64,000 nucleotides of DNA. Source: DAOPZJ01 sp964587625. Lineage in GTDB: Bacteria; Bacillota; Clostridia; Oscillospirales; JAKOTC01. The notes under the pieces were generated by a model. The model made no database searches, was not told the DNA's origin, and saw only the letters and a list, made by a program, of their open reading frames with translations. The position numbers and the translations under genes are program-made. Below, one piece after another: positions 1-8,161 of this stretch. The number at the start of each line of letters is the position of its first letter. Position 1 is the first letter of the stretch. The stretch spans positions 84,775 through 148,774 of the forward strand of contig CAZPLU010000001.1 in NCBI GenBank assembly GCA_964587625.1. Reading direction: 5' to 3'.

Positions 1-155
1 AAGAGCCCGAGGCAGCGGCTTTTCCCCGGCAGTATCAACGCGCACACCCTCGCCGTTTCGAGATCGATGTCGATATCGCAAATCCGTCCCAACCGCTCTC
101 CGTTGTTGACGTTGACGACGTCCTTTTCGCGCAGCTCATAAAAACTGCTGATCAT
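1..155 (-). CDS. YlmC/YmxH family PRC-barrel protein, partial (3' end outside the window)
   Basis: The first 51 codons are visible and the gene runs off the left edge. The protein begins MISSFYELREKDVVNV and continues through a GERLGRICDIDID stretch, the pattern of PRC-barrel proteins of the YlmC/YmxH family. In Firmicutes these are sporulation-associated proteins of unknown biochemical role. The ATG at 155-153 is preceded by a strong AAGGAGGG site at 170-163. In many Firmicutes this family lies near the sigE-sigG genes after ftsZ; here it is about 20 kb from ftsZ. The upstream 270 bases contain a near-palindrome, TTGACAATGTCAA, at 268-280 but no clear promoter. The family call is from recognition of the N-terminus only. 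Confidence 0.75.
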   Translation of the reverse strand, partial: MISSFYELREKDVVNVNNGERLGRICDIDIDLETARVCALILPGKSRCLGL

Positions 156-429
156 CGCTTTCCCTCCTTATACAATGCATGCGAGATTTTATTGTGAAGC
201 CATTTGAAATGCAACACCGAAATGGCGATCAGTGACTTCACAATGTCATTGTATGCAGGGAGAGCCGTTGACAATGTCAAGCCGCCGCACAACACCCCAT
301 GATAATTTGACTTTGTAATGCGCGCCGCGGTAATTGAAAACGGCGTTGTATCATTATTTTGTAAACAGCTTGAGCCGACTGTTTTGCCGAAACAATCGTG
401 TGCGCCCGGGGATCGCCCGCAAGCGGGGG

Positions 430-2250
430 CTACAAGTTGATGACGTCCTGTTGATGCGGCGAATTTAAGCACGCGCGGCAGAGGTCGGCATAATGACCGC
501 TCTCCGCAATCAACTGAGGGTGCGTTCCGCGCTGTACAATCTTCCCGTGCCGCATGACTAAAATCATATCGCTGGACATGATTGTACTGATCCGGTGGGC
601 GATGATAATGGTCGTGCGTTGGGTTGAGACCGCGGTTAAAGCGTTTTGTAAAGCCGCTTCGGTGGCCGAGTCGATGTTTGCCGTCGCCTCGTCCAAAACC
701 AAAATGCGCGGCTCGAACGCCACCGCCCGCGCAAAAGCGATCAGCTGCCGCTGGCCGGCCGAAAATGTGGATCCGCGCTCCGACACAGGGCTTTGAATAC
801 CGCTGGGGAGCGATTGGATAAAGTCGTTGGCATGGACGGTTCTCACCGCTCTCTCCACGTCCTCATCCGAGATATTTTCCTCGTTCAGGCGGATATTATA
901 GCCGATATCGCCCGAGAACAAGAATACATCCTGCATCACGACCGCGACCAGGCGGCGCAGCGAGGAGAGGTTGAAGGTCTCGATGTTTTTGCCGTCGATT
1001 AAAATCTCGCCTTTTTGAATTTTATAAAACCGCGCGAGCAGCGAGATCACGGTGGTCTTTCCGCTGCCGGTGTCGCCGACAATCGCAAGCGTCTGGCCCG
1101 GCATCACCTTAAACGAAACGTCTTCGAGCACCCAGTTTTCCTCGCCGTAGGCAAACCAGACATGCCTGAATTCAATTTCACCCCGCACCTTGTCCACCCT
1201 GTCGCCGATCTCGATATCCTCCATGTCCGCGGCGTTGTCGATGATGTCGAAAATGCGCTCCGCCGAGATCAATGACGACTGGATGCCGGTAAACTGCTCG
1301 GCAATGCGTGAAATCGGATTGATGAACTGCTTGATGTAAGTGGTGAAGGCATGCAGTACGCCGACCAGTAAAACGCCCGCGAACACATCTTTGGCATATA
1401 GGATGATCAAAACGCCGACCGCGATGTCGCCGACCAGCCCGAGCAACGGATTCGACAGCGAACGCAGCACCATATCCATCATACTGAGTTTGTAGTAGCC
1501 CTTGGCGAGTTTGTCGTATTGCTCGTATTTTTTACTCTGGCTTCCGAACATCTGCACGATGCGCATTCCGATGATGTTCTCTGCCAAAAAGCCGTTCAAA
1601 CGCGACAACTGCGCTTTGATTTTGATAAAAATTTTACGGGCGAGGTAACGGTAAACCAATGCGATCACCGTCACAACCGGAATGATGATCATGCATGCGA
1701 CCGCGAGTTTCCCATCTAAAATGAACATCATCGAGATGACATTGATCACCAACAGAAATTCGCTGACAAAGTTGATGATGACATCCGAAAATAATTCGGA
1801 GAGCGATTCGACGTCCGAGGAGACCCGTGTCAGGATGCTGCCCGAGGCGTTTTTATCAAAAAATCGCATCGACATGTTTTGGATTTTTGAAAACAACGCG
1901 GTGCGCAGCTTGTGCATGATGCGCTGTCCGAGCGAGGCCAACGCGATGGATTGGACGTAGGAGATCACAACGCCGAACAAAATTATACCGAGGTACAGCC
2001 CCGCCCAGACCATCAGTGATTGATAATCGTTCAGACCCGTCATCAGGTTGTCGTCGATGACCCGTTTCAGGATATAGGGTTTGAGCGTGATCGAAATATT
2101 CGACAAAATCGCCAGCAGCACCGCGCCGCCGGTGAGCCACGGGAAATATTTAAAATACTTCAACAGCCGCCGGAGCGTATGGCGACGCTTTTTCTTCTCG
2201 TATTCGCTCATGCGCCCCTTTGGGAGACGTTCGCTCTCGGTTGTTTTCAT
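430..2250 (-). CDS. ABC multidrug exporter half-transporter, second subunit (canonical Walker B)
   Basis: This is a 606-residue exporter half-transporter with six membrane segments in the first ~330 residues and a nucleotide-binding domain after it. Walker A (GDTGSGKTT) is near residue 395 and Walker B reads ILVLDEA with the catalytic Glu near 518. The switch His lies in IIIAHRIS. The signature is FSAGQ rather than LSGGQ. In heterodimeric exporters such as TM287/288, LmrCD and BmrCD, this subunit pairs its weak signature with the degenerate Walker B of its partner. That partner is encoded immediately upstream with a 4-base ATGA overlap, so the two are translationally coupled. Substrates are inferred to be drugs or lipids; nothing in the sequence fixes them. 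Confidence 0.93.
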   Translation of the reverse strand: MKTTESERLPKGRMSEYEKKKRRHTLRRLLKYFKYFPWLTGGAVLLAILSNISITLKPYILKRVIDDNLMTGLNDYQSLMVWAGLYLGIILFGVVISYVQSIALASLGQRIMHKLRTALFSKIQNMSMRFFDKNASGSILTRVSSDVESLSELFSDVIINFVSEFLLVINVISMMFILDGKLAVACMIIIPVVTVIALVYRYLARKIFIKIKAQLSRLNGFLAENIIGMRIVQMFGSQSKKYEQYDKLAKGYYKLSMMDMVLRSLSNPLLGLVGDIAVGVLIILYAKDVFAGVLLVGVLHAFTTYIKQFINPISRIAEQFTGIQSSLISAERIFDIIDNAADMEDIEIGDRVDKVRGEIEFRHVWFAYGEENWVLEDVSFKVMPGQTLAIVGDTGSGKTTVISLLARFYKIQKGEILIDGKNIETFNLSSLRRLVAVVMQDVFLFSGDIGYNIRLNEENISDEDVERAVRTVHANDFIQSLPSGIQSPVSERGSTFSAGQRQLIAFARAVAFEPRILVLDEATANIDSATEAALQNALTAVSTQRTTIIIAHRISTIMSSDMILVMRHGKIVQRGTHPQLIAESGHYADLCRACLNSPHQQDVINL

Positions 2251-4004
2251 CGGATTTCACCTCCCGGTTCACGTGATTGGATCAATTCGATCAACTCATT
2301 ATAAGGAGCGCTTGTCTTTAAAAGCTGCTCGTGGCTCCCGATGTCCGCAACGCTGCCGTCTTTGTTGAGCAGCAGGATGCTGTCGGCCGCCATTGCGGCG
2401 CTGATGCGGTGGGTGATGAACACCGTGATCCGTTCGCCGCGGGAGTCGGTCAGATTTTTTAAAATCGTCTGTTCGGTAGCGGCGTCCACGGCTGACAGAC
2501 AGTCGTCGAGCAACAACAATTTAGGGTTGCGCACCAGCGCGCGCGCAATCGAGACACGCTGCTTTTGGCCGCCCGAAAGGGTCATGCCGCGCTCGCCGAC
2601 AACGGTGTCATAACCGTCGGGCTGCGTCGAGATGTTGTCGTGTACGCAAGCAAGCACAGCCGCCTTCCGAACCTGTTCATCGGTGATTGTCTCATCGAAA
2701 AAGGCGATGTTTTCGGCGATGGTGTCGGAAAACAGAAAGCTGTCCTGCGGCACAAACGCGGCGTGTTTTCGAACCGTCAGAACGGGAATATGGTTCATAT
2801 CTATACCATCGAGAAAGACCTTGCCGTCCTCGAGCGGCCAAAGGCGTAAAATCAGGTTTGCCAACGTGGTTTTGCCGCTCCCCGTCACGCCCATCACCGC
2901 AAGCAGCTGCCCCCGCTTGACCCGGAAACTGACGTTTTGAAGCGCGGGCGCATCGGTTTTGGGATAGCTGAACGTGAGTCCGCGCACTTCGAGCTCTTGG
3001 GCTTCCAAGCCGGTGATATCGGGATCGGCGGCGGTATCGTTGACGCCGGGTTTTTCATCGAATAATTGATCAAGACGACCCATTGAAACCCTGCCGCGCT
3101 GCCAAATGGTCATGATCCGGCTGATCATATTCATCGGCTCGACGACGAGCGCAAGATAACCGTTAAACGCCACATACTGTCCCAGCGTCATCCCGCCGTC
3201 GATGACCATTTTGCCGCCGATCATCAAAAACACCGAGAACACGATGCCGAATACTAAGGTTGTGGAGGGTCCGATCAGCGCCGAGATGCGCACCATCGCC
3301 ATATCGCTCGCCCATTTTCGCTTGGAGAGCCGCGAGAAGGTCTCGGTCTCGCTTTTTTCCTGCGCGTAGGCCTTGACCACCCGGATACCCGTGATGTTTT
3401 CCTGGGTCTTCGCATTCAAATCCGAAACCGCTTCCTGCGCCCGTTTGAAACGCCTGCGGATCGTGAAACGCAGCTTCGTCAGTCCGAACGCCAATATCGG
3501 CAGAGGTGCGACTGCCGCAAGCGTCAGCTTCCAATCCACCGCGTCGACCATATATGTAATCGAAACCACGGTGGTTACGGCGGTGTTGATAATCCCGACA
3601 AGCCCCATGCCGAACATCATGCGCACGGCGTTGATGTCGGAGATTGAGCGGGTGATGATGTCGCCGGTGTTATATTTGACATAAAAATCGCCCGACTGGC
3701 TCTGGAGATGTGAAAACAGCCCCATGCGCAGTTCGAGCTCGATTTTTCGCGTGGTTCCGATGATCAAAAACCGCCAGATAAAACGCGCCGCAAATGCGCC
3801 CGCCGCCGCCGCAATCATCAAAACAGCCGCCGTTTTAACCGCGTTGTAATCGTTTTTCCCGTCCGAGAGCGCGTTGACGGCGCCGCCCAGCAGACCGGGA
3901 ATCTGCGCGCTTAAATATGAGGTTGCGCCCGCCAAGACGATGCCGATGATGTAAGAGACCCAATTTTTTTGATATACGCCTTTGATGATCGTTTTGCTGT
4001 TCAT
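2247..4004 (-). CDS. ABC multidrug exporter half-transporter, first subunit (degenerate Walker B)
   Basis: This 585-residue half-transporter has an N-terminal six-helix membrane domain and a C-terminal nucleotide-binding domain. Walker A (GVTGSGKTT) is near residue 372 and the signature is a canonical LSGGQKQR. Walker B ends LLLLDD, with Asp where the catalytic Glu normally sits. That substitution marks the non-hydrolysing site of heterodimeric exporters (BmrC, LmrC and TM287 class). Its ATG at 4004 has only a weak ribosome site and directly abuts the stop codon of a 39-residue leader ORF (TAA ATG), so translation is probably coupled to the leader. It is the first transporter gene of a leader-ABC-ABC operon driven by a consensus promoter at 4158-4186. 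Confidence 0.93.
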   Translation of the reverse strand: MNSKTIIKGVYQKNWVSYIIGIVLAGATSYLSAQIPGLLGGAVNALSDGKNDYNAVKTAAVLMIAAAAGAFAARFIWRFLIIGTTRKIELELRMGLFSHLQSQSGDFYVKYNTGDIITRSISDINAVRMMFGMGLVGIINTAVTTVVSITYMVDAVDWKLTLAAVAPLPILAFGLTKLRFTIRRRFKRAQEAVSDLNAKTQENITGIRVVKAYAQEKSETETFSRLSKRKWASDMAMVRISALIGPSTTLVFGIVFSVFLMIGGKMVIDGGMTLGQYVAFNGYLALVVEPMNMISRIMTIWQRGRVSMGRLDQLFDEKPGVNDTAADPDITGLEAQELEVRGLTFSYPKTDAPALQNVSFRVKRGQLLAVMGVTGSGKTTLANLILRLWPLEDGKVFLDGIDMNHIPVLTVRKHAAFVPQDSFLFSDTIAENIAFFDETITDEQVRKAAVLACVHDNISTQPDGYDTVVGERGMTLSGGQKQRVSIARALVRNPKLLLLDDCLSAVDAATEQTILKNLTDSRGERITVFITHRISAAMAADSILLLNKDGSVADIGSHEQLLKTSAPYNELIELIQSREPGGEIR

Positions 4005-4124
4005 TTACAGGTTACCAACACTTTCGTAATATGCAATGCCTGCCGAATCAATAGGAGGACATAAAGCAAAAAACCAAGCCGGAAGCGCCTGCACGGCATC
4101 AGTTTGCGACTGATTGTTTCCCAT
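4005..4124 (-). CDS. 39-residue leader ORF upstream of the ABC exporter
   Basis: A short ORF beginning MGNNQSQTDAVQ and ending YYESVGNL fills the space between a perfect promoter and the exporter genes. Its ATG at 4124-4122 follows a GGGAGG ribosome site with a 5-base gap. Its TAA abuts the exporter ATG. Inside the ORF the minus strand has two possible stem structures: ATCAGT-CGCAA-ACTGAT, and a GC-rich GCCG...CGGC segment followed by six T residues (encoding W-F-F). The layout resembles BmrB, the leader peptide controlling the heterodimeric exporter BmrCD of Bacillus subtilis by ribosome-mediated attenuation. I see no clear sequence similarity to BmrB. It could instead be a small accessory protein. 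The ORF is seen directly; its regulatory role is inferred. Confidence 0.55.
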   Translation of the reverse strand: MGNNQSQTDAVQALPAWFFALCPPIDSAGIAYYESVGNL

Positions 4125-4157
4125 GCGGCCTCCCAACCTGATAAGAATTATATATTC

Positions 4158-4186
4158 ATTATAAGTATTTTTTACTGCCGTGTCAA
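4158..4186 (-). promoter_or_regulatory. Consensus sigma-A promoter of the leader-ABC exporter operon
   Basis: On the minus strand, TTGACA (4186-4181) and TATAAT (4163-4158) are separated by exactly 17 bases, a perfect match to the vegetative consensus. Initiation is expected near 4151, about 27 bases before the leader ATG. A promoter this strong suits control by attenuation or repression further downstream. Confidence 0.85.
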
Positions 4187-4197
4187 GCGAATACGGG

Positions 4198-4226
4198 TTG
4201 AAATTTCAGGAATTACGATATATAAT
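4198..4226 (+). promoter_or_regulatory. Sigma-A promoter of the MATE gene
   Basis: TTGAAA (4198-4203) and TATAAT (4221-4226) lie 17 bases apart on the plus strand. The -35 box is only 11 bases from the -35 box of the divergent exporter promoter, so the two promoters are back to back and could be regulated together. Confidence 0.8.
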
Positions 4227-4237
4227 GGTAGATGCGC

Positions 4238-4256
4238 ATATCGTTATGAACGATAT
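4238..4256. promoter_or_regulatory. Operator-like palindrome just downstream of the MATE promoter
   Basis: ATATCGTT-ATG-AACGATAT is a perfect 8+8 base inverted repeat. It begins about five bases after the expected transcription start of the MATE promoter. The position and size fit a binding site for a dimeric repressor such as a MarR or TetR protein. No regulator gene is adjacent, so the binding protein would be encoded elsewhere. Confidence 0.55.
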
Positions 4257-4315
4257 CAACAAGATCATGGATCACCGGACGAATGCACGGAGTCCGGCGA
4301 GAACGGAGACCTGCT

Positions 4316-5728
4316 TTGTCCTGTAAATCTTTTATAAAACGTCTGTTTGATCCGCAGTATATGGTCAAACCGGAGCTGATCGAGGGCGAGCTCCCGAACG
4401 CGAAAACCGCCTATCCGACTTTTATCAAGCTCGCGTTCCCCGCCGTAATCGAGCTGATGCTGATCGCTTTGGTCTCCGTGGTCGACACCGCGATGGTCAG
4501 CTCTTTGGGAGAAGCGGCCATCACCTCGGTGGGGTTGACTTCTCAGCCCACCATGATTTTATTGGGCTTGTTTTTCGCGCTCAATATCGGCGTCACCGCC
4601 GTAATCGCAAGGCGAAAAGGCGAACAACGCCGTGAGGACGCAAACACCGTTTTGCGCATGGCGCTGTTGCTTGCGTTGGTTCTCGGTACAATCATGTCGC
4701 TTGTCGCGATCTTTTTCGGAAACTTTTTTATGGCGCTTTCCGGCGCGAAAGAAGACACGATCGAAAACAGCACCATCTATTTCCAAATTGTCAATTCGGT
4801 ATTGTTGTTCCGCGCGCTCACCCTTGCGATCACATCGGCTCAGCGCGGCATCGGAAACACAAAAATCTCAATGCGCATCAATCTGACGGCCAACGGCGTA
4901 AATGTCATTTTCAACTTTTTGCTCATTAACGGGCATTTCGGGTTCCCCGCCCTCGGGGTCAAAGGAGCCGCGATCGCCACTTCCATCGGAAACATGGTCG
5001 CATTTGTACTTGCCGTCATCTCGTTGTTCCAAAAAGACGGCTATCTGCGTATTCGGCGACACCAGAGCTGGAAACCGCATAAAGAAGCGCTTTCCGCCAT
5101 CGGAAAGGTCAGCGGAAACGCCGTGCTTGAGCAGATGGTGCTGCGATTCGGGTTTTTTACATTCGCACGGGTTGTCGCCGAACTCGGGACGGTGATGTTC
5201 GCCACGCATCAGATCTGCATGCAGGGGTTGAGCCTCTCCTTTACGTTTGCGGACGGCTTGGGGGTCGGGGCCACCACCTTAGTCGGCCAATACCTCGGCG
5301 CAAAAAGGCCCGATATTTCGGCGGTCTACGGACGGGTCGCCCAACGCATCGCGATGGCGGGCTCGCTGCTGATCATGATTTTATTCATATCATTGGGCAA
5401 ATTTTGGGTGACGATTTTTTCGGACGATCCCTCGGTGATCGCACTCGGCGCGCTCGTGATGATCATCGCGGGGTTTGCCGTGCCTATTCAGACCTCCACC
5501 GTCGTCTCGGCGGGCAGCTTGCGGGGCGCCGGAGACACCAAATATGTCGCCTATGTCATGCTGTTTTCGGTCGGCATTTTAAGACCCCTGATGGGCTATA
5601 TCTTTGCGCTGGTTTTGAACTGGGGTCTGCTCGGGGCCTGGCTCTCGCTGCTGATCGACCTGATGATCCGGCTGATACTGACTTATCGCCGCTTCTCAAG
5701 CGGAAAATGGTCTAAAATTAAAGTATAA
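4316..5728 (+). CDS. MATE family multidrug efflux protein
   Basis: This is a twelve-helix MATE (MatE x2) transporter, which exports organic cations or drugs in exchange for Na+ or H+. Early motifs are LAFPAVIELMLIALVSVVDTAMVSSLG and, in the second half, a LRGAGDTKY motif typical of the family. I chose TTG at 4316 because GGAGA at 4305-4309 is six bases upstream. The in-frame ATG at 4283 has no ribosome site, and ATG at 4361 would also keep the full domain. The resulting ~470 residues are a usual length. It is divergent from the heterodimeric ABC exporter, which makes this a two-pump efflux locus. Its own promoter and operator-like palindrome lie at 4198-4256. Confidence 0.92.
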   Translation: MSCKSFIKRLFDPQYMVKPELIEGELPNAKTAYPTFIKLAFPAVIELMLIALVSVVDTAMVSSLGEAAITSVGLTSQPTMILLGLFFALNIGVTAVIARRKGEQRREDANTVLRMALLLALVLGTIMSLVAIFFGNFFMALSGAKEDTIENSTIYFQIVNSVLLFRALTLAITSAQRGIGNTKISMRINLTANGVNVIFNFLLINGHFGFPALGVKGAAIATSIGNMVAFVLAVISLFQKDGYLRIRRHQSWKPHKEALSAIGKVSGNAVLEQMVLRFGFFTFARVVAELGTVMFATHQICMQGLSLSFTFADGLGVGATTLVGQYLGAKRPDISAVYGRVAQRIAMAGSLLIMILFISLGKFWVTIFSDDPSVIALGALVMIIAGFAVPIQTSTVVSAGSLRGAGDTKYVAYVMLFSVGILRPLMGYIFALVLNWGLLGAWLSLLIDLMIRLILTYRRFSSGKWSKIKV

Positions 5729-5734
5729 AATAAC

Positions 5735-5882
5735 GTGAAGACATAGGTCTTCCGGCGCGTAGACGGATGTCTACACGCCACATAGGGGGTATCCGATACC
5801 CCCTATGAGACCCCCGGTTTCGCGCCCGGTGGCGCGGGTTAAGGTGTTTTTCCGCCAAAGATGCACATTGTCGCCGGAAAAA
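5735..5882. repeat. Run of four hairpin-forming inverted repeats after the MATE gene
   Basis: Four inverted repeats follow one another in the gap. They are GAAGAC/GTCTTC at 5735-5750, GTAGAC-GGAT-GTCTAC near 5759-5774, CATAGGGGGTATC/GATACCCCCTATG at 5781-5807 (13-base arms), and TTTTTCCG (5847-5854) with CGGAAAAA (5875-5882). The 13-base palindrome is the strongest and could end MATE transcription, although no T-run follows it. The block looks like accumulated palindromic repeats rather than a single terminator. Confidence 0.55.
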
Positions 5883-5957
5883 CAATTTATATGATCCTGC
5901 GGCAGTTTTTATTTTAGTATAAACATACACAAATTTTACAACACAGGAGGATTGACG

Positions 5958-6791
5958 ATGTATTTTCGAATCGGCGTACGCGCTCACGACTACGGGCGCA
6001 AGACCCCGCGCGAACTCGCGCAGGCGCTTAAAACAGCCGGATTTTGCAGCGCCCAGCTGGCGATTTCCAAGGCAATTATCGGCATGGAACAGGACGTCGG
6101 GCGGCTGACGCCGGGACTTTGTTTTGAAATCGGAAAAAGTTTTGCCGACGCCGGGGTTCACCTCGCGGTCATCGGCTGCTACATCGAGCCGGTGCACCCC
6201 GATGAGGAGACCCGCAAGCTGCATCTGCGCCGTTTTAAAGAACACTTGCTGTTTGCGCGCGCGATGGGCGGGTTGGTCGTCGGCACCGAGACCACTCTGT
6301 ACAAAGCCGAGGAGAGCGGGCGCGAAAAAGCGTTCCAAACGCTGTTGAAAAGCGTCGGCGAACTCGTGGAGGAAGCCGAGAAATGCGGCGCAATCGTCGG
6401 CGTTGAGCCGGTCGCAGCGCATACGCTGAACACGCCCGAACTCGCCGCCCGGCTGCTCGATACCGTCGGGAGCAATCATCTTCAAATCATCTTCGACCCG
6501 GTCAACCTGATCAACACACCGGAACTCGTGCGCGATCACGGCGATCTGTTCGACCGCTGCTTCGACGCGTTCGGCGAGCGTATCATGGCGCTGCACTGCA
6601 AGGATATTACGATCGGCGCGGACGGCAGGCCGAGAGAGACGCTGTTGGGTCAGGGTATGGTAAATTATGATAAACTGGCGGATTATCTGAAAGTCCATCG
6701 CCCGGGGCTTGCGCTTTTGAGAGAGGGCGCGAATCCCGAGACCGCCGATATCGACATCGCGTTTTTGAAATCGAAATTCGAGACCATCTAA
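5958..6791 (+). CDS. Sugar phosphate isomerase/epimerase-like TIM-barrel protein
   Basis: The 277-residue protein resembles the xylose isomerase-like TIM-barrel family (AP endonuclease 2 fold) that includes sugar phosphate isomerases and epimerases. Conserved-looking metal ligand regions include VGVEPVA, IIFDPVN and MALHCKDI in successive strands. The ATG at 5958 sits seven bases after AGGAGG (5945-5950). The upstream in-frame TTG at 5952 is too close to that site to be the start. A URO-D-like gene follows after 93 bases and may be cotranscribed. The substrate cannot be told from sequence. Confidence 0.85.
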   Translation: MYFRIGVRAHDYGRKTPRELAQALKTAGFCSAQLAISKAIIGMEQDVGRLTPGLCFEIGKSFADAGVHLAVIGCYIEPVHPDEETRKLHLRRFKEHLLFARAMGGLVVGTETTLYKAEESGREKAFQTLLKSVGELVEEAEKCGAIVGVEPVAAHTLNTPELAARLLDTVGSNHLQIIFDPVNLINTPELVRDHGDLFDRCFDAFGERIMALHCKDITIGADGRPRETLLGQGMVNYDKLADYLKVHRPGLALLREGANPETADIDIAFLKSKFETI

Positions 6792-6884
6792 ATTAAATCT
6801 TTCCATTTTCAGCGAACCGGATCATAACCTCTCCCACCAATTTCCATTTTTTAATTTTCAGTTTTCTATATTGGAGGAATTTTG

Positions 6885-8033
6885 ATGAAGCAGATGACTT
6901 CCCGCGAGCGCTTGATCGCCGTCCTCGACAAAAAGATTCCCGACATGGTGCCGATTTTCCCGCGCATGGGTTACTGGATGCTGGATTATTACGGGGGAGC
7001 GGGTTTTTTTGACCTGCTGAAAATGAAGGGTGAATTCGACTTCGACCCGATTTTCCAAATCGGCATCGCGCCGCCGAATTTTTCCTATACCCAGTTTCTC
7101 GATTATTCCAAATTCAACGACCTCACGGTCGATTTCCGCTCGGAGCGCCAAAACGGCATGCTGGTGGTCGACCGGATCATCCACACCCCGAAAGGCGATC
7201 TGTCCGACCGGATGAAATATGCCCCGAACGACCCGGTTTACGGGCTCGGGCCGAATCCCGAAAAAGTCGTCGGGCTGGTCAAGACCATGGACGATCTGGA
7301 AAAAATGCAATATCTCCTGCCCGACCCCGAGCGGTTCTGCAGCGCGGAGTTCGTTCTGGTCGACAGGTATCTCGGCGAGGAGGGCATGGTCGAGGTGCGC
7401 CCGCACCACGGCGTGGATCACCTGCTGGTCGACGCGCTCGGATTTGAAAACGCCCTGACGATGCTCTACGACGACCCCGAATTGTTCAAAGCCGCCCTTG
7501 ACGTCTTTCATGAATATTACAAAAAAGTGCTTCTGTTCGCGCTGGAACGCGGCGCAAAGATGATTTTCGAGAGCTGGTACAACTGCAGCTTGAGCGCGGG
7601 CTGGTCCCCCGCCGTGTGGCGCGAGCACTTTTTGCCCCGCATCAAGGAGGACGCTGAACTCACGCACAGCTACGGAGCGTACTTCCATTTTTACGACGAC
7701 GGCAAGGTGATGCCGATTTTGGACGACCTGAAAGAAGTCAAAATGGATCTGCTGTCCACGCTCTGCTCGCCGCAGGCCGGCGGCGACGTCGACGCGGCTG
7801 TGATCAAAGAAAAGCTCGGCGGCGTCACGGCTTTTAACGGCTATGTGAGCTTGATCAAGATTTTGATGGGCACGAAGCGGGAGGTCGAGGAGGAGACCCG
7901 ATACGCCCTCGAGGTGCTCGGCAAGGACGGCGGTTATATCCTCGGCACCACCGACTCGATCCGCAACGGCAGCCCGATCGAAAACGTCCGTGCCTTTTTC
8001 GAGACAGGGAGACAATTCGGGAAATATCGGTAA
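6885..8033 (+). CDS. Uroporphyrinogen decarboxylase-like (URO-D superfamily) protein, copy 1
   Basis: The 382-residue protein has the URO-D/methyltransferase TIM-barrel pattern. It starts TSRERLIAVLDKKIPDMVPI, has a central IFESWYNCSLSAGWSP region, a FHFYDDGKVMPILDDLKE strand and a late ILGTTDSIRNGSPIENVRAFF motif. Proteins of this type in anaerobic Firmicutes are usually not haem enzymes; many act as methyltransferases with corrinoid proteins. No haem genes and no corrinoid protein gene are adjacent, so the reaction is unknown. The ATG at 6885 follows GGAGG at 6873-6877. It is one of three URO-D-like genes in the window (others at 12839 and 44873) that share the fold but are diverged in sequence. 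Confidence 0.85.
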   Translation: MKQMTSRERLIAVLDKKIPDMVPIFPRMGYWMLDYYGGAGFFDLLKMKGEFDFDPIFQIGIAPPNFSYTQFLDYSKFNDLTVDFRSERQNGMLVVDRIIHTPKGDLSDRMKYAPNDPVYGLGPNPEKVVGLVKTMDDLEKMQYLLPDPERFCSAEFVLVDRYLGEEGMVEVRPHHGVDHLLVDALGFENALTMLYDDPELFKAALDVFHEYYKKVLLFALERGAKMIFESWYNCSLSAGWSPAVWREHFLPRIKEDAELTHSYGAYFHFYDDGKVMPILDDLKEVKMDLLSTLCSPQAGGDVDAAVIKEKLGGVTAFNGYVSLIKILMGTKREVEEETRYALEVLGKDGGYILGTTDSIRNGSPIENVRAFFETGRQFGKYR

Positions 8034-8161
8034 AAACGTGCCTTCGTGTGCGCCCGATTTCCGCTAATATCATATAAACCCGTATATTTTTTATTGATCT
8101 ACATAACCCGAATCGTTTTTCAGAGTGCGCACGCTTAATAAAAATAGTTAAAGGTGAAACA

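Noticed and set aside
152..472. 106-codon minus-strand frame between ylmC and the ABC exporter
   Set aside because: It overlaps the starts or ends of real genes on the same strand and its product looks random. I see no gene in 156-429.
4227..4326. 33-codon plus-strand ORF overlapping the MATE promoter region
   Set aside because: No ribosome site; its ATG overlaps the -10 box of the MATE promoter, so it could not be translated from that transcript.
5718..8015. Two long minus-strand frames opposite the TIM-barrel and first URO-D-like genes
   Set aside because: They are antisense shadows without ribosome sites or family similarity, and the plus-strand genes have both.
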